Shown here in pieces: positions 1 through 9,438 of a DNA stretch of 64,000 nt. A model generated the notes under the pieces. It was not told the DNA's origin. It saw only the letters and a list, made by a program, of their open reading frames with translations, and made no database searches. This DNA is from Pseudomonas sp. IPO3778 (lineage in GTDB: Bacteria; Pseudomonadota; Gammaproteobacteria; Pseudomonadales; Pseudomonadaceae): the NCBI RefSeq assembly GCF_013386825.1, contig NZ_JACARC010000041.1, positions 495 through 64,494 of the forward strand. The letters run 5' to 3'. The first letter of the stretch is position 1. Each line of letters begins with the position of its first letter. The position numbers were made by a program, and so were the translations under genes.

Positions 1-164
1 CAGCAACGGATATGTACACAACCACCCAAAAAACCAACCCATTGGCCAAACCAGTCAACCAAGTTGAAAGCTTTGACCATTGCCCACCCACCGCTCTAGA
101 GCGACTATTTCACCGGTCTACGTACCCATCCTGAAAATAAAAAAACACACAGGGATTTGAAGCG

Positions 165-1814
165 ATGCGTGATTACTCGGCTGCCACCACCCAGTTCAAC
201 TACCAACACACCGTCGACACCGCCCTGTCGGGCAACCTGCAGGCCCTGAACGCCTGTGTCGAATGCTGCGACCGCCACGCACTGCCCGGTCGCATCGCAC
301 TGTTCTGGGAGGGCAAGGACGGCCGCAGCGCCACGTCCACCTTCACCCAATTGCAGGACCAGGCCGCCCGCTTCGCCAATTTCCTCCTGGCCCAGGGCGT
401 CAAACGCGGTGACAAGGTCGCCGGCCTGCTGCCACGCACCGCCGAGTTACTGGTGGTCGTACTCGCCACCTGGCGCATCGGCGCGGTCTACCAGCCACTG
501 TTCACCGCCTTCGGCCCCAAGGCCATCGAACACCGCCTGAACAGCTCAGGCGCCGCACTGGTGGTGACGGACGCCGTCAACCGCCCCAAACTCAATGAAG
601 TGGCCGACTGCCCAACCATCGTCACCGTCGCCGGCCCCAACGGCGAAGGCATCGTGCGAGGCGATTTCAGCTTCTGGGCCGAGTTGCCCCACTGTTCCAA
701 CGTCTGCGAACCCGTATTACTGGGCGCCGAAGACCCCTTCCTGCTGATGTTCACCTCGGGCACCACCGGCCCGTCGAAATCCCTGGCGGTCCCGCTCAAG
801 GCGATCGTCGCGTTCCAGAGTTATACCCGCGACGCCGTGGACCTGCGCCCCGAAGATGCCTTCTGGAACGTCGCCGATCCGGGCTGGGCCTACGGCATCT
901 ATTTCGGCGTCACCGGCCCGTTGTCCATGGGCCACCCGATCACCTTCTACGACGGCCCGTTCACCCTCGAAAGCACCTGCCGGGTCATCAACAAGTACGG
1001 GATCACCAACCTCACCGGATCGCCGACGGCCTACCGCCTGTTGATCGCTGGCGGCGAGCAGTTCGCCCAGTCGATCAAGGGCAAGCTGCGCATTGTCAGC
1101 AGCGCCGGCGAGCCGTTGAACCCGGAGGTGATCCGCTGGTTCGCCGATAACCTCGGCGTGACTATCCATGACCACTATGGCCAGACCGAACTGGGCATGG
1201 TGCTGTGTAATCACCACGGCCTGGAGCACCCGGTGCACGTCGGTTCCGCCGGTTTCGCCTCGCCCGGCCATCGCATCGTGGTGCTGGACGACAACCATCA
1301 GGAATTGCCGGCCGGCCACCCGGGCATCCTGGCCATCGACCGTGACCAATCGCCGATGTGCTGGTTCGCCGGCTACGACGGCGTGAAGACCAAAGCCTTC
1401 GTCGGCAAGTACTACCTCAGCGGCGACACGGTGGAGTTGAACCCCGACGGCAGCATCAGCTTCGTGGGGCGCAGCGACGATGTGATCACCACCTCCGGCT
1501 ACCGGGTCGGCCCGTTTGATGTGGAAAGTGCCTTGATCGAGCACCCGGCGGTGGTGGAAGCGGCGGTGGTGGGCAAGCCCTGCCCGGAACGCACCGAGAT
1601 CGTCAAAGCCTTTGTGGTACTCAGCGAGCAGTACCGCGCCGAGCCGGCCCTGGCCGAAGAGCTACGCCAGCATGTGCGCAAGCGCCTGGCGGCCCACTCG
1701 TACCCACGGGAAATCGAATTTGTCAGCGAGCTGCCCAAGACCCCGAGCGGCAAGCTGCAACGCTTTATTTTGCGTAATCAGGAAATTGCCAAGGCCCAGG
1801 CGGCCACGGCGTGA
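165..1814 (+). CDS. AMP-dependent acyl-CoA synthetase
   Basis: This 549-residue protein should activate a carboxylic acid to its CoA thioester through an acyl-adenylate in the cytoplasm. The adenylate-forming signature MFTSGTTGPSK is near residue 200, DHYGQTELGM follows in the middle, and a C-terminal PKTPSGKLQR carries the usual catalytic lysine. Length and motifs fit the acetyl/medium-chain synthetase branch. It heads a five-gene operon; the next start lies about 20 bp past its stop. The same gene order is known from P. putida isoleucine catabolism, so a short branched acid is the likely substrate. The start is the ATG after an AGGG-containing stretch; a purine-rich site upstream is only moderate. 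Confidence 0.9.
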   Translation: MRDYSAATTQFNYQHTVDTALSGNLQALNACVECCDRHALPGRIALFWEGKDGRSATSTFTQLQDQAARFANFLLAQGVKRGDKVAGLLPRTAELLVVVLATWRIGAVYQPLFTAFGPKAIEHRLNSSGAALVVTDAVNRPKLNEVADCPTIVTVAGPNGEGIVRGDFSFWAELPHCSNVCEPVLLGAEDPFLLMFTSGTTGPSKSLAVPLKAIVAFQSYTRDAVDLRPEDAFWNVADPGWAYGIYFGVTGPLSMGHPITFYDGPFTLESTCRVINKYGITNLTGSPTAYRLLIAGGEQFAQSIKGKLRIVSSAGEPLNPEVIRWFADNLGVTIHDHYGQTELGMVLCNHHGLEHPVHVGSAGFASPGHRIVVLDDNHQELPAGHPGILAIDRDQSPMCWFAGYDGVKTKAFVGKYYLSGDTVELNPDGSISFVGRSDDVITTSGYRVGPFDVESALIEHPAVVEAAVVGKPCPERTEIVKAFVVLSEQYRAEPALAEELRQHVRKRLAAHSYPREIEFVSELPKTPSGKLQRFILRNQEIAKAQAATA

Positions 1815-1836
1815 CCCCTTTTTCAAGGAAACAGTG

Positions 1837-2604
1837 ATGCAGATTGAGAACAAGGTTTTTCTGGTCAGCGGCGGCGCTTCAGGCCTCGGCGCGGCGACGG
1901 CCGAGATGCTGGTAGCGGCGGGCGCCAAGGTGATGCTGGTGGACCTGAACGCCGACGCAGTCGCCGCCCAGGCGCAGAAGCTCGGTGATCAGGCCCGCAG
2001 CGTGGTCGCGGATATCAGCCAGGAAGCCGCTGCCGAAGCCGCGGTGCAGGCCACGGTGACCGCCTTCGGCGGTTTGCACGGGTTGGTCAACTGCGCCGGT
2101 GTGGTGCGGGGCGAGAAAATCCTTGGCAAAAACGGGCCTCATGTACTGGCCAACTTCGCCCAAGTGATCAACGTGAATTTGATCGGCAGCTTCAACCTGC
2201 TGCGCCTGGCTGCAGCGGCCATCGCGCAAAGCGAGGCGAATGCCGACGGCGAGCGCGGCGTGATCATCAACACGGCCTCGGTGGCGGCCTTTGACGGTCA
2301 GATCGGCCAGGCAGCCTATGCCGCCTCCAAGGGCGCGATTGCCAGCCTGACCCTGCCGGCGGCCCGTGAACTGGCGCGCTACGGGATTCGGGTGATGACG
2401 ATTGCTCCCGGCATTTTCGAAACACCGATGATGGCCGGCATGACCCCGGAAGTCCGTGAGTCCCTGGCCGCCGGTGTGCCATTTCCGCCGCGCCTGGGCA
2501 AGCCGGGCGAGTACGCCGCGCTGGTGCGGCATATCATTGAAAACAGCATGCTCAACGGCGAGGTGATCCGTCTCGACGGTGCCTTGCGCATGGCGGCCAA
2601 ATAA
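1837..2604 (+). CDS. Type II 3-hydroxyacyl-CoA dehydrogenase (SDR)
   Basis: This 255-residue short-chain dehydrogenase resembles the HSD17B10/type II hydroxyacyl-CoA dehydrogenases, which oxidise 2-methyl-3-hydroxybutyryl-CoA with NAD. The Rossmann glycine motif SGGASGLG is near the N-terminus, NCAG is in the middle, and the YAASK catalytic pair follows a conserved serine. I chose the ATG at 1837, preceded by AAGGAAACA, because the longer open frame runs back through the synthetase gene. A GTG directly before it is also possible. It sits between the acyl-CoA synthetase and the thiolase, which places it at the third oxidation step of isoleucine breakdown. Confidence 0.9.
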   Translation: MQIENKVFLVSGGASGLGAATAEMLVAAGAKVMLVDLNADAVAAQAQKLGDQARSVVADISQEAAAEAAVQATVTAFGGLHGLVNCAGVVRGEKILGKNGPHVLANFAQVINVNLIGSFNLLRLAAAAIAQSEANADGERGVIINTASVAAFDGQIGQAAYAASKGAIASLTLPAARELARYGIRVMTIAPGIFETPMMAGMTPEVRESLAAGVPFPPRLGKPGEYAALVRHIIENSMLNGEVIRLDGALRMAAK

Positions 2605-2615
2605 GGAGATTTTTC

Positions 2616-3800
2616 ATGACTGATCCAATCGTTATTGTCAGCGCGGTACGCACGCCCATGGGCGGCTTTCAGGGCGACCTCAAGGGCCTGACCGCTCCAC
2701 AGCTGGGCGCTGCGGCAATACGCGCCGCCGTCGAGCGGGCCGGTATCGCCACCGATGCCGTGGATGAAGTGCTGTTCGGTTGCGTGCTGCCCGCCGGCCT
2801 CGGCCAGGCCCCGGCGCGCCAGGCTGCACTGGGTGCGGGCCTGGACAAATCGACTCGCTGCACCACCCTCAACAAGATGTGCGGCTCGGGCATGGAAGCC
2901 ACCATCCTGGCCCATGACTCGCTGCTGGCGGGCAGTGTGGACGTGGTCATCGCCGGTGGCATGGAGAGCATGTCCAACGCGCCGTACCTGCTGGACCGTG
3001 CCCGCAGCGGTTACCGCATGGGCCACGGCCGGGTGCTCGACCATATGTTCCTCGACGGCCTCGAAGACGCCTACGACAAGGGCCGCCTGATGGGCACTTT
3101 TGCCGAGGACTGCGCCGAACACAACGGGTTTTCCCGTGAGGCCCAGGACGCGTTCGCCATTGCCTCCCTGACCCGCGCGCAGCAGGCGATCACTGACGGT
3201 AACTTCATCGCCGAAATCGTCCCGGTGCAGGTCACCGTGGGCAAGGAACAGAAAACCATCACCCACGACGAACAGCCGCCCAAAGCCAAGCTGGACAAGA
3301 TCGCCACCTTGAAACCGGCCTTCCGCGAAGGCGGCACGGTGACGGCCGCCAACTCCAGCTCGATTTCCGATGGTGCGGCGGCGCTGCTGCTGATGCGTGA
3401 GTCCGAAGCGCAAAAGCGTGGGCTCAAGCCGTTGGCGGTGATCCATGGCCACGCGGCCTTTGCCGACGAGCCAGGCCTGTTCCCGGTCGCGCCGGTGGGG
3501 GCGATCCGCAAACTGATGACCAAGACCGGCTGGAACCTCGACGACGTCGACCTGTTTGAAATCAACGAAGCCTTCGCGGTGGTCAGCCTGGTGACCATGA
3601 GCAAGCTGGAGATTCCCCACCGCAAGGTCAATATCCACGGCGGCGCCTGTGCCCTGGGCCATCCGATCGGTGCGTCCGGCGCACGGATCCTGGTGACCCT
3701 GCTCTCGGCGCTGCGCCAGAAAGGCCTCAAACGCGGCGTTGCAGCGATCTGCATCGGCGGCGGTGAAGCCACGGCCATGGCCGTTGAATGCCTGTACTAA
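2616..3800 (+). CDS. Acetyl-CoA C-acyltransferase (thiolase)
   Basis: This 394-residue protein has full thiolase length and all catalytic elements: the nucleophilic Cys89 in NKMCGSGMEA, His349 in GHPIGASG and Cys379 in CIGGGEA. In this operon it would cleave 2-methylacetoacetyl-CoA to acetyl-CoA and propionyl-CoA. An AAGGAG site precedes the ATG by about 7 bp. It starts 11 bp after the dehydrogenase and is followed 9 bp later by the acyl-CoA dehydrogenase, so the genes are clearly cotranscribed. Acetoacetyl-CoA thiolase activity is equally possible from sequence alone. Confidence 0.93.
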   Translation: MTDPIVIVSAVRTPMGGFQGDLKGLTAPQLGAAAIRAAVERAGIATDAVDEVLFGCVLPAGLGQAPARQAALGAGLDKSTRCTTLNKMCGSGMEATILAHDSLLAGSVDVVIAGGMESMSNAPYLLDRARSGYRMGHGRVLDHMFLDGLEDAYDKGRLMGTFAEDCAEHNGFSREAQDAFAIASLTRAQQAITDGNFIAEIVPVQVTVGKEQKTITHDEQPPKAKLDKIATLKPAFREGGTVTAANSSSISDGAAALLLMRESEAQKRGLKPLAVIHGHAAFADEPGLFPVAPVGAIRKLMTKTGWNLDDVDLFEINEAFAVVSLVTMSKLEIPHRKVNIHGGACALGHPIGASGARILVTLLSALRQKGLKRGVAAICIGGGEATAMAVECLY

Positions 3801-3809
3801 GGAACACCT

Positions 3810-4937
3810 ATGCTCCCCAATGACGAACAACTGCAGATCAGCGAAGCCGCCCGGCAATTTGCCCAGGAACGGCTCAAGCCCTTCGCCGCCGAGTGGGACC
3901 GTGAGCATCGCTTTCCCAAGGAGGCCATCGGCGAAATGGCCGAGCTGGGCTTTTTCGGCATGCTGGTTCCGGAACAATGGGGCGGGTGCGACACCGGTTA
4001 CCTGGCCTACGCCATGGCCCTGGAAGAAATCGCCGCCGGCGACGGCGCCTGCTCGACCATCATGAGCGTGCACAACTCGGTGGGCTGTGTGCCGATCCTT
4101 AAGTTCGGCAACGATCAACAGCGAGAACGGTTCCTCAAGCCCCTGGCCAGCGGCGCAATGCTTGGCGCGTTTGCCTTGACCGAGCCCCAGGCCGGCTCTG
4201 ACGCCAGCGGCCTGAAAACCCGGGCCCGGCTGGAAGGCGATCACTACGTGTTGAATGGCTGCAAGCAGTTCATCACCTCCGGGCAAAACGCCGGGATCGT
4301 GATTGTGTTTGCGGTCACCGATCCGGCCGCCGGCAAGCGGGGCATCAGCTCGTTTATCGTGCCCACCGACTCGCCGGGCTACAGCGTGGCGCGGGTCGAG
4401 GACAAGCTCGGCCAGCACGCCTCGGACACCTGCCAGATCCTGTTTGAGGACCTGAAAGTGCCGGTGGCCAACCGTTTGGGCGAGGAGGGCGAAGGCTACC
4501 GGATTGCCCTGGCCAACCTCGAAGGCGGCCGCGTCGGCATTGCCTCCCAGGCGGTGGGCATGGCCCGGGCCGCGTTTGAAGCGGCGCGGGATTACGCCCG
4601 CGAGCGCGAGAGCTTTGGCAAACCGATCATTGAGCACCAGGCCGTGGCGTTTCGCCTGGCAGACATGGCCACGCAAATCGCCGTCGCCCGGCAGATGGTG
4701 CATTACGCTGCCGCCCTGCGGGACAGCGGCAAGCCGGCGCTGGTGGAAGCGTCCATGGCCAAGCTGTTTGCCTCGGAAATGGCCGAAAAGGTCTGTTCGG
4801 CGGCCTTGCAAACCCTCGGCGGTTACGGTTACCTGAGCGACTTTCCCCTGGAGCGGATCTACCGCGATGTGCGGGTCTGCCAGATTTACGAAGGCACCAG
4901 CGATATTCAACGCATGGTCATTTCACGCAATCTCTGA
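3810..4937 (+). CDS. Acyl-CoA dehydrogenase
   Basis: This 375-residue FAD flavoenzyme introduces the alpha-beta double bond into an acyl-CoA and passes electrons to ETF. It shows FALTEPQAGSD near residue 130 and the C-terminal YEGTSDIQR, in which Glu361 is the expected catalytic base for short-chain and branched-chain members. In the operon it precedes the enoyl-CoA hydratase, so 2-methylbutyryl-CoA is the likely substrate. It resembles the second acyl-CoA dehydrogenase at 5878-7029 on the opposite strand; the two are probably paralogues dividing isoleucine and valine intermediates. Confidence 0.93.
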   Translation: MLPNDEQLQISEAARQFAQERLKPFAAEWDREHRFPKEAIGEMAELGFFGMLVPEQWGGCDTGYLAYAMALEEIAAGDGACSTIMSVHNSVGCVPILKFGNDQQRERFLKPLASGAMLGAFALTEPQAGSDASGLKTRARLEGDHYVLNGCKQFITSGQNAGIVIVFAVTDPAAGKRGISSFIVPTDSPGYSVARVEDKLGQHASDTCQILFEDLKVPVANRLGEEGEGYRIALANLEGGRVGIASQAVGMARAAFEAARDYARERESFGKPIIEHQAVAFRLADMATQIAVARQMVHYAAALRDSGKPALVEASMAKLFASEMAEKVCSAALQTLGGYGYLSDFPLERIYRDVRVCQIYEGTSDIQRMVISRNL

Positions 4938-4946
4938 GGAGCATCT

Positions 4947-5720
4947 ATGAGTTACGAAACCATTTTGCTGGACGTGCAGGGCCGTGTGGGGCTGATCACC
5001 CTCAATCGCCCGCAAGCGCTGAACGCCTTGAACGCCCAGTTGGTCAGCGAAGTGAACCAGGCGCTGGACAGCCTGGAAGCCAACCCGGAAATCGGCTGCA
5101 TCGTGCTCACCGGCTCGAAAAAAGCCTTTGCTGCCGGTGCCGACATCAAGGAAATGGCCGAGCTGACCTACCCGCAGATCTACCTCGACGACCTGTTCAG
5201 CGACAGCGACCGCGTGGCCAACCGCCGCAAGCCGATCATCGCGGCCGTTAACGGTTTTGCCCTGGGCGGCGGGTGTGAACTGGCCTTGATGTGCGACTTC
5301 ATCCTGGCCGGTGACACTGCCAAGTTTGGCCAGCCGGAAATCAACCTCGGCGTGCTGCCGGGCATGGGCGGCACCCAGCGCCTGACCCGCGCCGTGGGCA
5401 AGGCCAAGGCCATGGAAATGTGCCTGACCGGGCGGTTTATCGACGCGGTGGAAGCGGAGCGTTGCGGGATTGTCGCGCGGATTGTGCCGGCGGATGAGTT
5501 GCTGGATGAAGCGCTGAAAGTCGCGACCTTGATCGCCAGCAAATCGGTGCCCATCAGCATGATGGTCAAGGAAAGCGTCAACCGCGCGTTTGAAGTGAGC
5601 CTGTCGGAAGGCGTGCGCTTTGAGCGCCGGGTGTTCCATGCGGCATTTGCCACACTGGATCAGAAGGAAGGCATGGCGGCGTTTGTGGCCAAGCGTGCGC
5701 CGGAGTTCAAGGACAAGTAA
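4947..5720 (+). CDS. Enoyl-CoA hydratase
   Basis: This 257-residue crotonase-fold enzyme adds water across the 2-enoyl-CoA bond. The oxyanion-hole segments FAAGADIKEM and ALGGGCELA are present, and the two catalytic glutamates fall at residues 111 and 131. The length equals that of classical short-chain hydratases. It is the last gene of the operon, 9 bp after the acyl-CoA dehydrogenase, with a GAGGAG ribosome site. In this setting tiglyl-CoA is the likely substrate. The REP pair follows its stop codon and may end or stabilise the transcript. Confidence 0.93.
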   Translation: MSYETILLDVQGRVGLITLNRPQALNALNAQLVSEVNQALDSLEANPEIGCIVLTGSKKAFAAGADIKEMAELTYPQIYLDDLFSDSDRVANRRKPIIAAVNGFALGGGCELALMCDFILAGDTAKFGQPEINLGVLPGMGGTQRLTRAVGKAKAMEMCLTGRFIDAVEAERCGIVARIVPADELLDEALKVATLIASKSVPISMMVKESVNRAFEVSLSEGVRFERRVFHAAFATLDQKEGMAAFVAKRAPEFKDK

Positions 5721-5751
5721 ACGCTGTCCTGAATACGCTGAAAATCAAACA

Positions 5752-5842
5752 TGTGGGAGCGGGCTTGCTCGCGAAGGCGGAGTGTCAGCCAATACATGTG
5801 CTAACTGAAACACCGCTTTCGCGAGCAAGCCCGCTCCCACAC
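5752..5842. repeat. Inverted REP pair (BIME)
   Basis: Two copies of a Pseudomonas fluorescens-type REP lie head to head. The left arm at 5753-5780 begins GTGGGAGCGGGCTTGC and the right arm at 5813-5842 is its reverse complement with one change. About 32 bp separate them. A shorter degenerate copy follows to about 5858. The unit sits between the convergent ends of two acyl-CoA operons, a usual place for such elements, which can protect the 3' ends of mRNA. Confidence 0.9.
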
Positions 5843-5877
5843 AAGCCCGCTTCCACACGGGTTCCGCAGTGTGCCTC

Positions 5878-7029
5878 TTATAGCTGATAGTGCTTCAGCT
5901 CCCGGGCAATCACCATCCGCTGAATCTCGCTGGTGCCCTCGTAAATCTGGGTAATCCGCGCATCCCGGTAGTAACGCTCCACCGGGTAATCCTCCAGATA
6001 GCCATACCCCCCATGAATCTGCATCGCCGAGGAGCAGACCTTCTCAGCCATTTCCGAGGCGAACAGCTTGGCCTGGGAGGCTTCCGACAGGCAGGGTTTG
6101 CCCGCCGTGCGCAATCGGGCGGCGTGCAGGATCAGCAGCCGCGCGGCGTTCAGGCGGGTTTGCATGTCGGCCAGCAGGTTGGCCACGCTCTGGTGCTCAA
6201 TGATCGCCTTGTCGAACTGCACCCGGTCACGGGCATAGGCCAGCGCCGCTTCAAACGCGGCACGAGCGATGCCCAGAGCCTGGGCGGCAATCCCGATGCG
6301 CCCGCCTTCCAGGTTCGACAGGGCAATGGCCAGGCCTTTGCCGCGTTCCCCCAGCAGGTTGGCTTCGGGCACCGTGCATTGGTTGAGGGTAACGGCGCAG
6401 GTGTCCGAGGCGCGAATGCCCATCTTGTGTTCGGTACGGTCCACCACGAAGCCCGGGGTGTTGGTGGGCACCAGGAACGCCGAGATGCCTTTCTTGCCCA
6501 GGTCCGGGTCGGTCACCGCAAACACGATCGCCAGCTTGGCGCGCTTGCCGTTGCTGACAAACTGCTTGGCGCCGTTGATCACCCACTGGCCGTCCCGCAG
6601 TTCGGCCCGGGTGCGCAGGTTGTGGGCTTCGGAACCGGCCTGGGGTTCGGTCAGGCAGAAGCAGCCGATGGCCTGGCCGCTGGCCAGTTCAGCCAGCCAG
6701 GTTTCCTTTTGTGCTTGTGAGCCGTAGTTGAGGATTGGCCCGCAACCCACTGAATTATGGATACTCATCAGCGCTCCAGTGGCGCCGTCACCGGCAGAAA
6801 TCTCTTCCACCGCCAGGGCATAGGCCACGTAGTCGACGTAGGTACCGCCCCATTCTTCGGGCACGACCATACCCAGCAACCCCAGCTCGCCCATCTTGGC
6901 CACCAGGGCATCGTCGATCCAGCCGGCTTTCTCCCAAGCCTGGGCGTTGGGCGCGATTTCGCCTCGGGCGAAGTCCCGGGCCATGTCGCGAATCATCACT
7001 TGTTCTTCAGTAAATTCAATATCTTGCAT
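5878..7029 (-). CDS. Acyl-CoA dehydrogenase
   Basis: This 383-residue flavoenzyme has CLTEPQAGSEA in the flavin-binding middle domain and the C-terminal YEGTSEIQR with catalytic Glu364. Its neighbour, 3 bp upstream on the same strand, is a 3-hydroxyisobutyryl-CoA hydrolase-like enzyme, which points to isobutyryl-CoA as substrate and a role in valine degradation. The gene begins with ATG at 7029. It ends close to the REP pair that separates it from the plus-strand operon. General short-chain acyl-CoA activity cannot be excluded. Confidence 0.92.
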   Translation of the reverse strand: MQDIEFTEEQVMIRDMARDFARGEIAPNAQAWEKAGWIDDALVAKMGELGLLGMVVPEEWGGTYVDYVAYALAVEEISAGDGATGALMSIHNSVGCGPILNYGSQAQKETWLAELASGQAIGCFCLTEPQAGSEAHNLRTRAELRDGQWVINGAKQFVSNGKRAKLAIVFAVTDPDLGKKGISAFLVPTNTPGFVVDRTEHKMGIRASDTCAVTLNQCTVPEANLLGERGKGLAIALSNLEGGRIGIAAQALGIARAAFEAALAYARDRVQFDKAIIEHQSVANLLADMQTRLNAARLLILHAARLRTAGKPCLSEASQAKLFASEMAEKVCSSAMQIHGGYGYLEDYPVERYYRDARITQIYEGTSEIQRMVIARELKHYQL

Positions 7030-7032
7030 GGC

Positions 7033-8136
7033 TTAGTTCCCGTTCTTGTCGAAGTCGCGGAAGAAGCTCTCGACATGACCAGCCTCCAACGCCTGGAGGG
7101 TCGGAGGGTTCCAGCGAGGGGTTTTGTCCTTGTCGATCAGCAGGGCGCGCACGCCTTCGATCAGGTCGCCGCGGGTGAACCACTGGCGGTCCAGGTGCAA
7201 CTCCAGGGCGAAGCACTGCTCCAGTGGCAGGTGGCGACCGCGGCGCAGCATCTGCAGGGTCACGGCCATGGCCAGGGGTGAGCGGGTTTGCATCACGCTG
7301 GCGGTGGTGAGTGCCCAGTCATGGCTGTCGGCAACGGTGACCTGCTGCAATTGCTCGACGATGCTCGGCACGTCCGGCAGGGCAAAGAAGTGGTCGATGG
7401 CCGGGCGCAGCGCTGCCAGTGGCGCGTCGGGTAATTGCTGCACCGCGAGGCGGGCCAGCAGGCCTTGCAGGTCCTTGAGCGGCGAGTCGTTCCATTGCAG
7501 GCGGTCGAGTTGATGGTCAAGGTCGGCCAGCCTGGCACTGTCGAGGTACCAGTCGGCGAGCCCGCAATACAAGGCGTCGGCGGCGCGAATCTGCACGCCG
7601 GTCACGCCGAGGTAGATCCCCAGTTCCCCGGGAATGCGCGGCAGGAAATAGCTGCCGCCCACGTCAGGGAAGTACCCGATGGCCACTTCCGGCATCGCCA
7701 GGCGGCTGCGTTCGGTGACTACCCGCAGGTCGGCGCCTTGCACCAGGCCCATGCCGCCGCCGAGGACAAAGCCGTCCATCAGCGCCAGTACTGGTTTGCG
7801 GTAGTTGTGAATGGCCAGGTCGAGGGCGTATTCCTCGACGAAGAAGTCTTCGTGAAGGGTGTCGCCGTGCTTGAAGCTGTCGTACAGCGAACGAATGTCG
7901 CCCCCGGCGCAGAAGGCTTTTTCACCGGCACCACGCACTACAACGGCGTGCACCGTGGGGTCGTCTGCCCAGGCCTGCAAATGCCGGCTGAGGCTGCGGA
8001 CCATGTCCAGGGTAATGGCATTCAGGCCGGCGGGGCGATTGAGGGTCAGGTGGCCTATGTGGTTGCGTACTTCAGCCAGGACCTCATGGTGCAGAATCCC
8101 GGCGCTGCTTGCCTCGGTTGAAACCTGAGCAGTCAT
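7033..8136 (-). CDS. 3-hydroxyisobutyryl-CoA hydrolase-like crotonase
   Basis: This 367-residue protein is about 100 residues longer than enoyl-CoA hydratases, as is typical of the 3-hydroxyisobutyryl-CoA hydrolase branch. It shows LNRPAGLNAIT, FCAGGDIRSLYD and FVLGGGMGL, and a middle segment with PEVAIGYFPDVGGSYFLPR that is characteristic of the hydrolases. It would release 3-hydroxyisobutyrate in valine catabolism. I chose the ATG at 8136 because AGGGAG lies about 7 bp before it; the open frame extends 11 residues further without such a site. It is the first gene of a two-gene unit with the acyl-CoA dehydrogenase. Confidence 0.9.
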   Translation of the reverse strand: MTAQVSTEASSAGILHHEVLAEVRNHIGHLTLNRPAGLNAITLDMVRSLSRHLQAWADDPTVHAVVVRGAGEKAFCAGGDIRSLYDSFKHGDTLHEDFFVEEYALDLAIHNYRKPVLALMDGFVLGGGMGLVQGADLRVVTERSRLAMPEVAIGYFPDVGGSYFLPRIPGELGIYLGVTGVQIRAADALYCGLADWYLDSARLADLDHQLDRLQWNDSPLKDLQGLLARLAVQQLPDAPLAALRPAIDHFFALPDVPSIVEQLQQVTVADSHDWALTTASVMQTRSPLAMAVTLQMLRRGRHLPLEQCFALELHLDRQWFTRGDLIEGVRALLIDKDKTPRWNPPTLQALEAGHVESFFRDFDKNGN

Positions 8137-8278
8137 CTCTAACTCCCTGCTTTTATTATTCTTTATCAAGATGTTCGTGGGCGAACGCTCTCGTGATCGT
8201 ACCAGTGCAAATTTGCCCAGTACAAGTCGGAATCATGCAGGTCGTTTTTGCATTTTTACCCTGGGGGCGCCGCCGGCG

Positions 8279-8992
8279 CTAACGCTGGAACACGGCCCCG
8301 ATGGTGCGTCGCCGGGCGTAGCGTTCGCTGGCCTGGATCAGTTCTTCCAGTTCTTGCTGGGTGACGTCAAGGAACTGCTCGCGCTCGGCCAGCGCCTGCT
8401 TGAGGTCTTCGGCGCTGATACCGGGGTTTTCGATGGCGGTTGGCATAAAACTCGGCGTGGCAGGTTCGCGGGCGCCCTTGGGATAACGCGTCCGTGTGGC
8501 GTTGTTGTAGGCCAGCGCACACGCGAGCAAGGCGGCCGCTCCGAGCATGACGGCACCGATTTCCTGCCAACCCAGGGCGATCGAGGCGGGATCGGCCAGC
8601 ACCAGGCTCATGGCCAGCCCGCCCGCCGGTGGGTGCAGGCAGCGCAGCCAGCAGATCAGGATGACCGTCATCCCGGCCGCCAGGCACGCGCTGCCCAGGG
8701 TGCGTCCCAGCACCCGGGCCACCAACAGTGCAACGACCCCGGCGCACAGGTAGCTGCCCATGATCGACCAGGGCTGGGCCAGGGCGCCGGAAGACACGGC
8801 AAACAGCAGCACCGCCGATGCCCCCAGCGGGCCGATCAGGTGCAAGGCCGCCTCCATGCCAAACACTTGGGCACACACCCAGACACTGAACAGTGTGCCC
8901 AGGGCCATGCCGATGGCGGCACGGCTCCATTCAGCGGGGCGGGTATTGATGGCAGCAGGTAACCAGCGAGCGAGCATTGACAGACAGTCCAT
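8279..8992 (-). CDS. HPP family membrane protein
   Basis: This 237-residue protein has four to five hydrophobic segments in its first 170 residues. The family-naming CLHPPAGG motif is around residue 120 and IGPLGASAVLLF lies earlier. HPP proteins are poorly characterised inner-membrane proteins; some plant and cyanobacterial relatives have been linked to nitrite transport. The soluble tail of about 65 residues is charged and has no CBS domains. No good ribosome site precedes the ATG at 8992, and the ATG at 8977 is an alternative start. It is not tightly linked to its neighbours. Confidence 0.8.
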   Translation of the reverse strand: MDCLSMLARWLPAAINTRPAEWSRAAIGMALGTLFSVWVCAQVFGMEAALHLIGPLGASAVLLFAVSSGALAQPWSIMGSYLCAGVVALLVARVLGRTLGSACLAAGMTVILICWLRCLHPPAGGLAMSLVLADPASIALGWQEIGAVMLGAAALLACALAYNNATRTRYPKGAREPATPSFMPTAIENPGISAEDLKQALAEREQFLDVTQQELEELIQASERYARRRTIGAVFQR

Positions 8993-9153
8993 GAAAAACG
9001 GGCGAAAAAAAAGGCTTGTCTGGTTTCCCGGAAAAGCCCTTCAAAAAGTTCCTGCATTTGGGGGAGGAACCTGCGCAGTGTGCCCATCGGCGAAAGTTGC
9101 CGCCAATGCATATTAATGCAGGTCAAGTGCAGTTTTTTTGCAGTTAGGCCGCC

Positions 9154-9438
9154 TTAGCCAAAAGGAATCAGCCGGGTCAGTGCGGGCAGCGGGGCGCTGA
9201 CCTTGCCCAGCACCCGATCATTGGTTTCCTCGTTAATCAGCAGGTTCTGCACGTTTTCCCGTAATGACGGGTCGTTGGCCAGCGGCCCTTTGAGCACCAC
9301 CAGTGCATCACGCAGCTCCATCAAACGATCCAGCTTGGGCACCGGGACATAGCCCACATTGACCTGTGACGGCGTGGCCGGGTGAGTGGAGGATAAACCT
9401 GTCGCAGAAGAGGGGGCGGACAATCGTTGGTCGGACAC
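9154..9438 (-). CDS. Small conserved-looking protein of unknown function
   Basis: I do not recognise this 94-residue soluble protein. It has a Ser/Thr-rich first 25 residues, then a compact predicted helical part with LMELRDALVVLKGPL and NEETNDRVLGKV. The likely start is a GTG at 9438, with AGAGGA about 7 bp upstream; an ATG closer to that site is out of frame. It lies alone between the HPP gene and a 400-bp gap. GC content and codon use look like the host. Confidence 0.6.
   Translation of the reverse strand: MSDQRLSAPSSATGLSSTHPATPSQVNVGYVPVPKLDRLMELRDALVVLKGPLANDPSLRENVQNLLINEETNDRVLGKVSAPLPALTRLIPFG

Noticed and set aside
2379..4910. Minus-strand open frame of 843 codons
   Set aside because: It lies antisense to the well-supported dehydrogenase, thiolase and acyl-CoA dehydrogenase genes and has low-complexity His/Gly/Arg-rich sequence typical of a GC-rich shadow frame.
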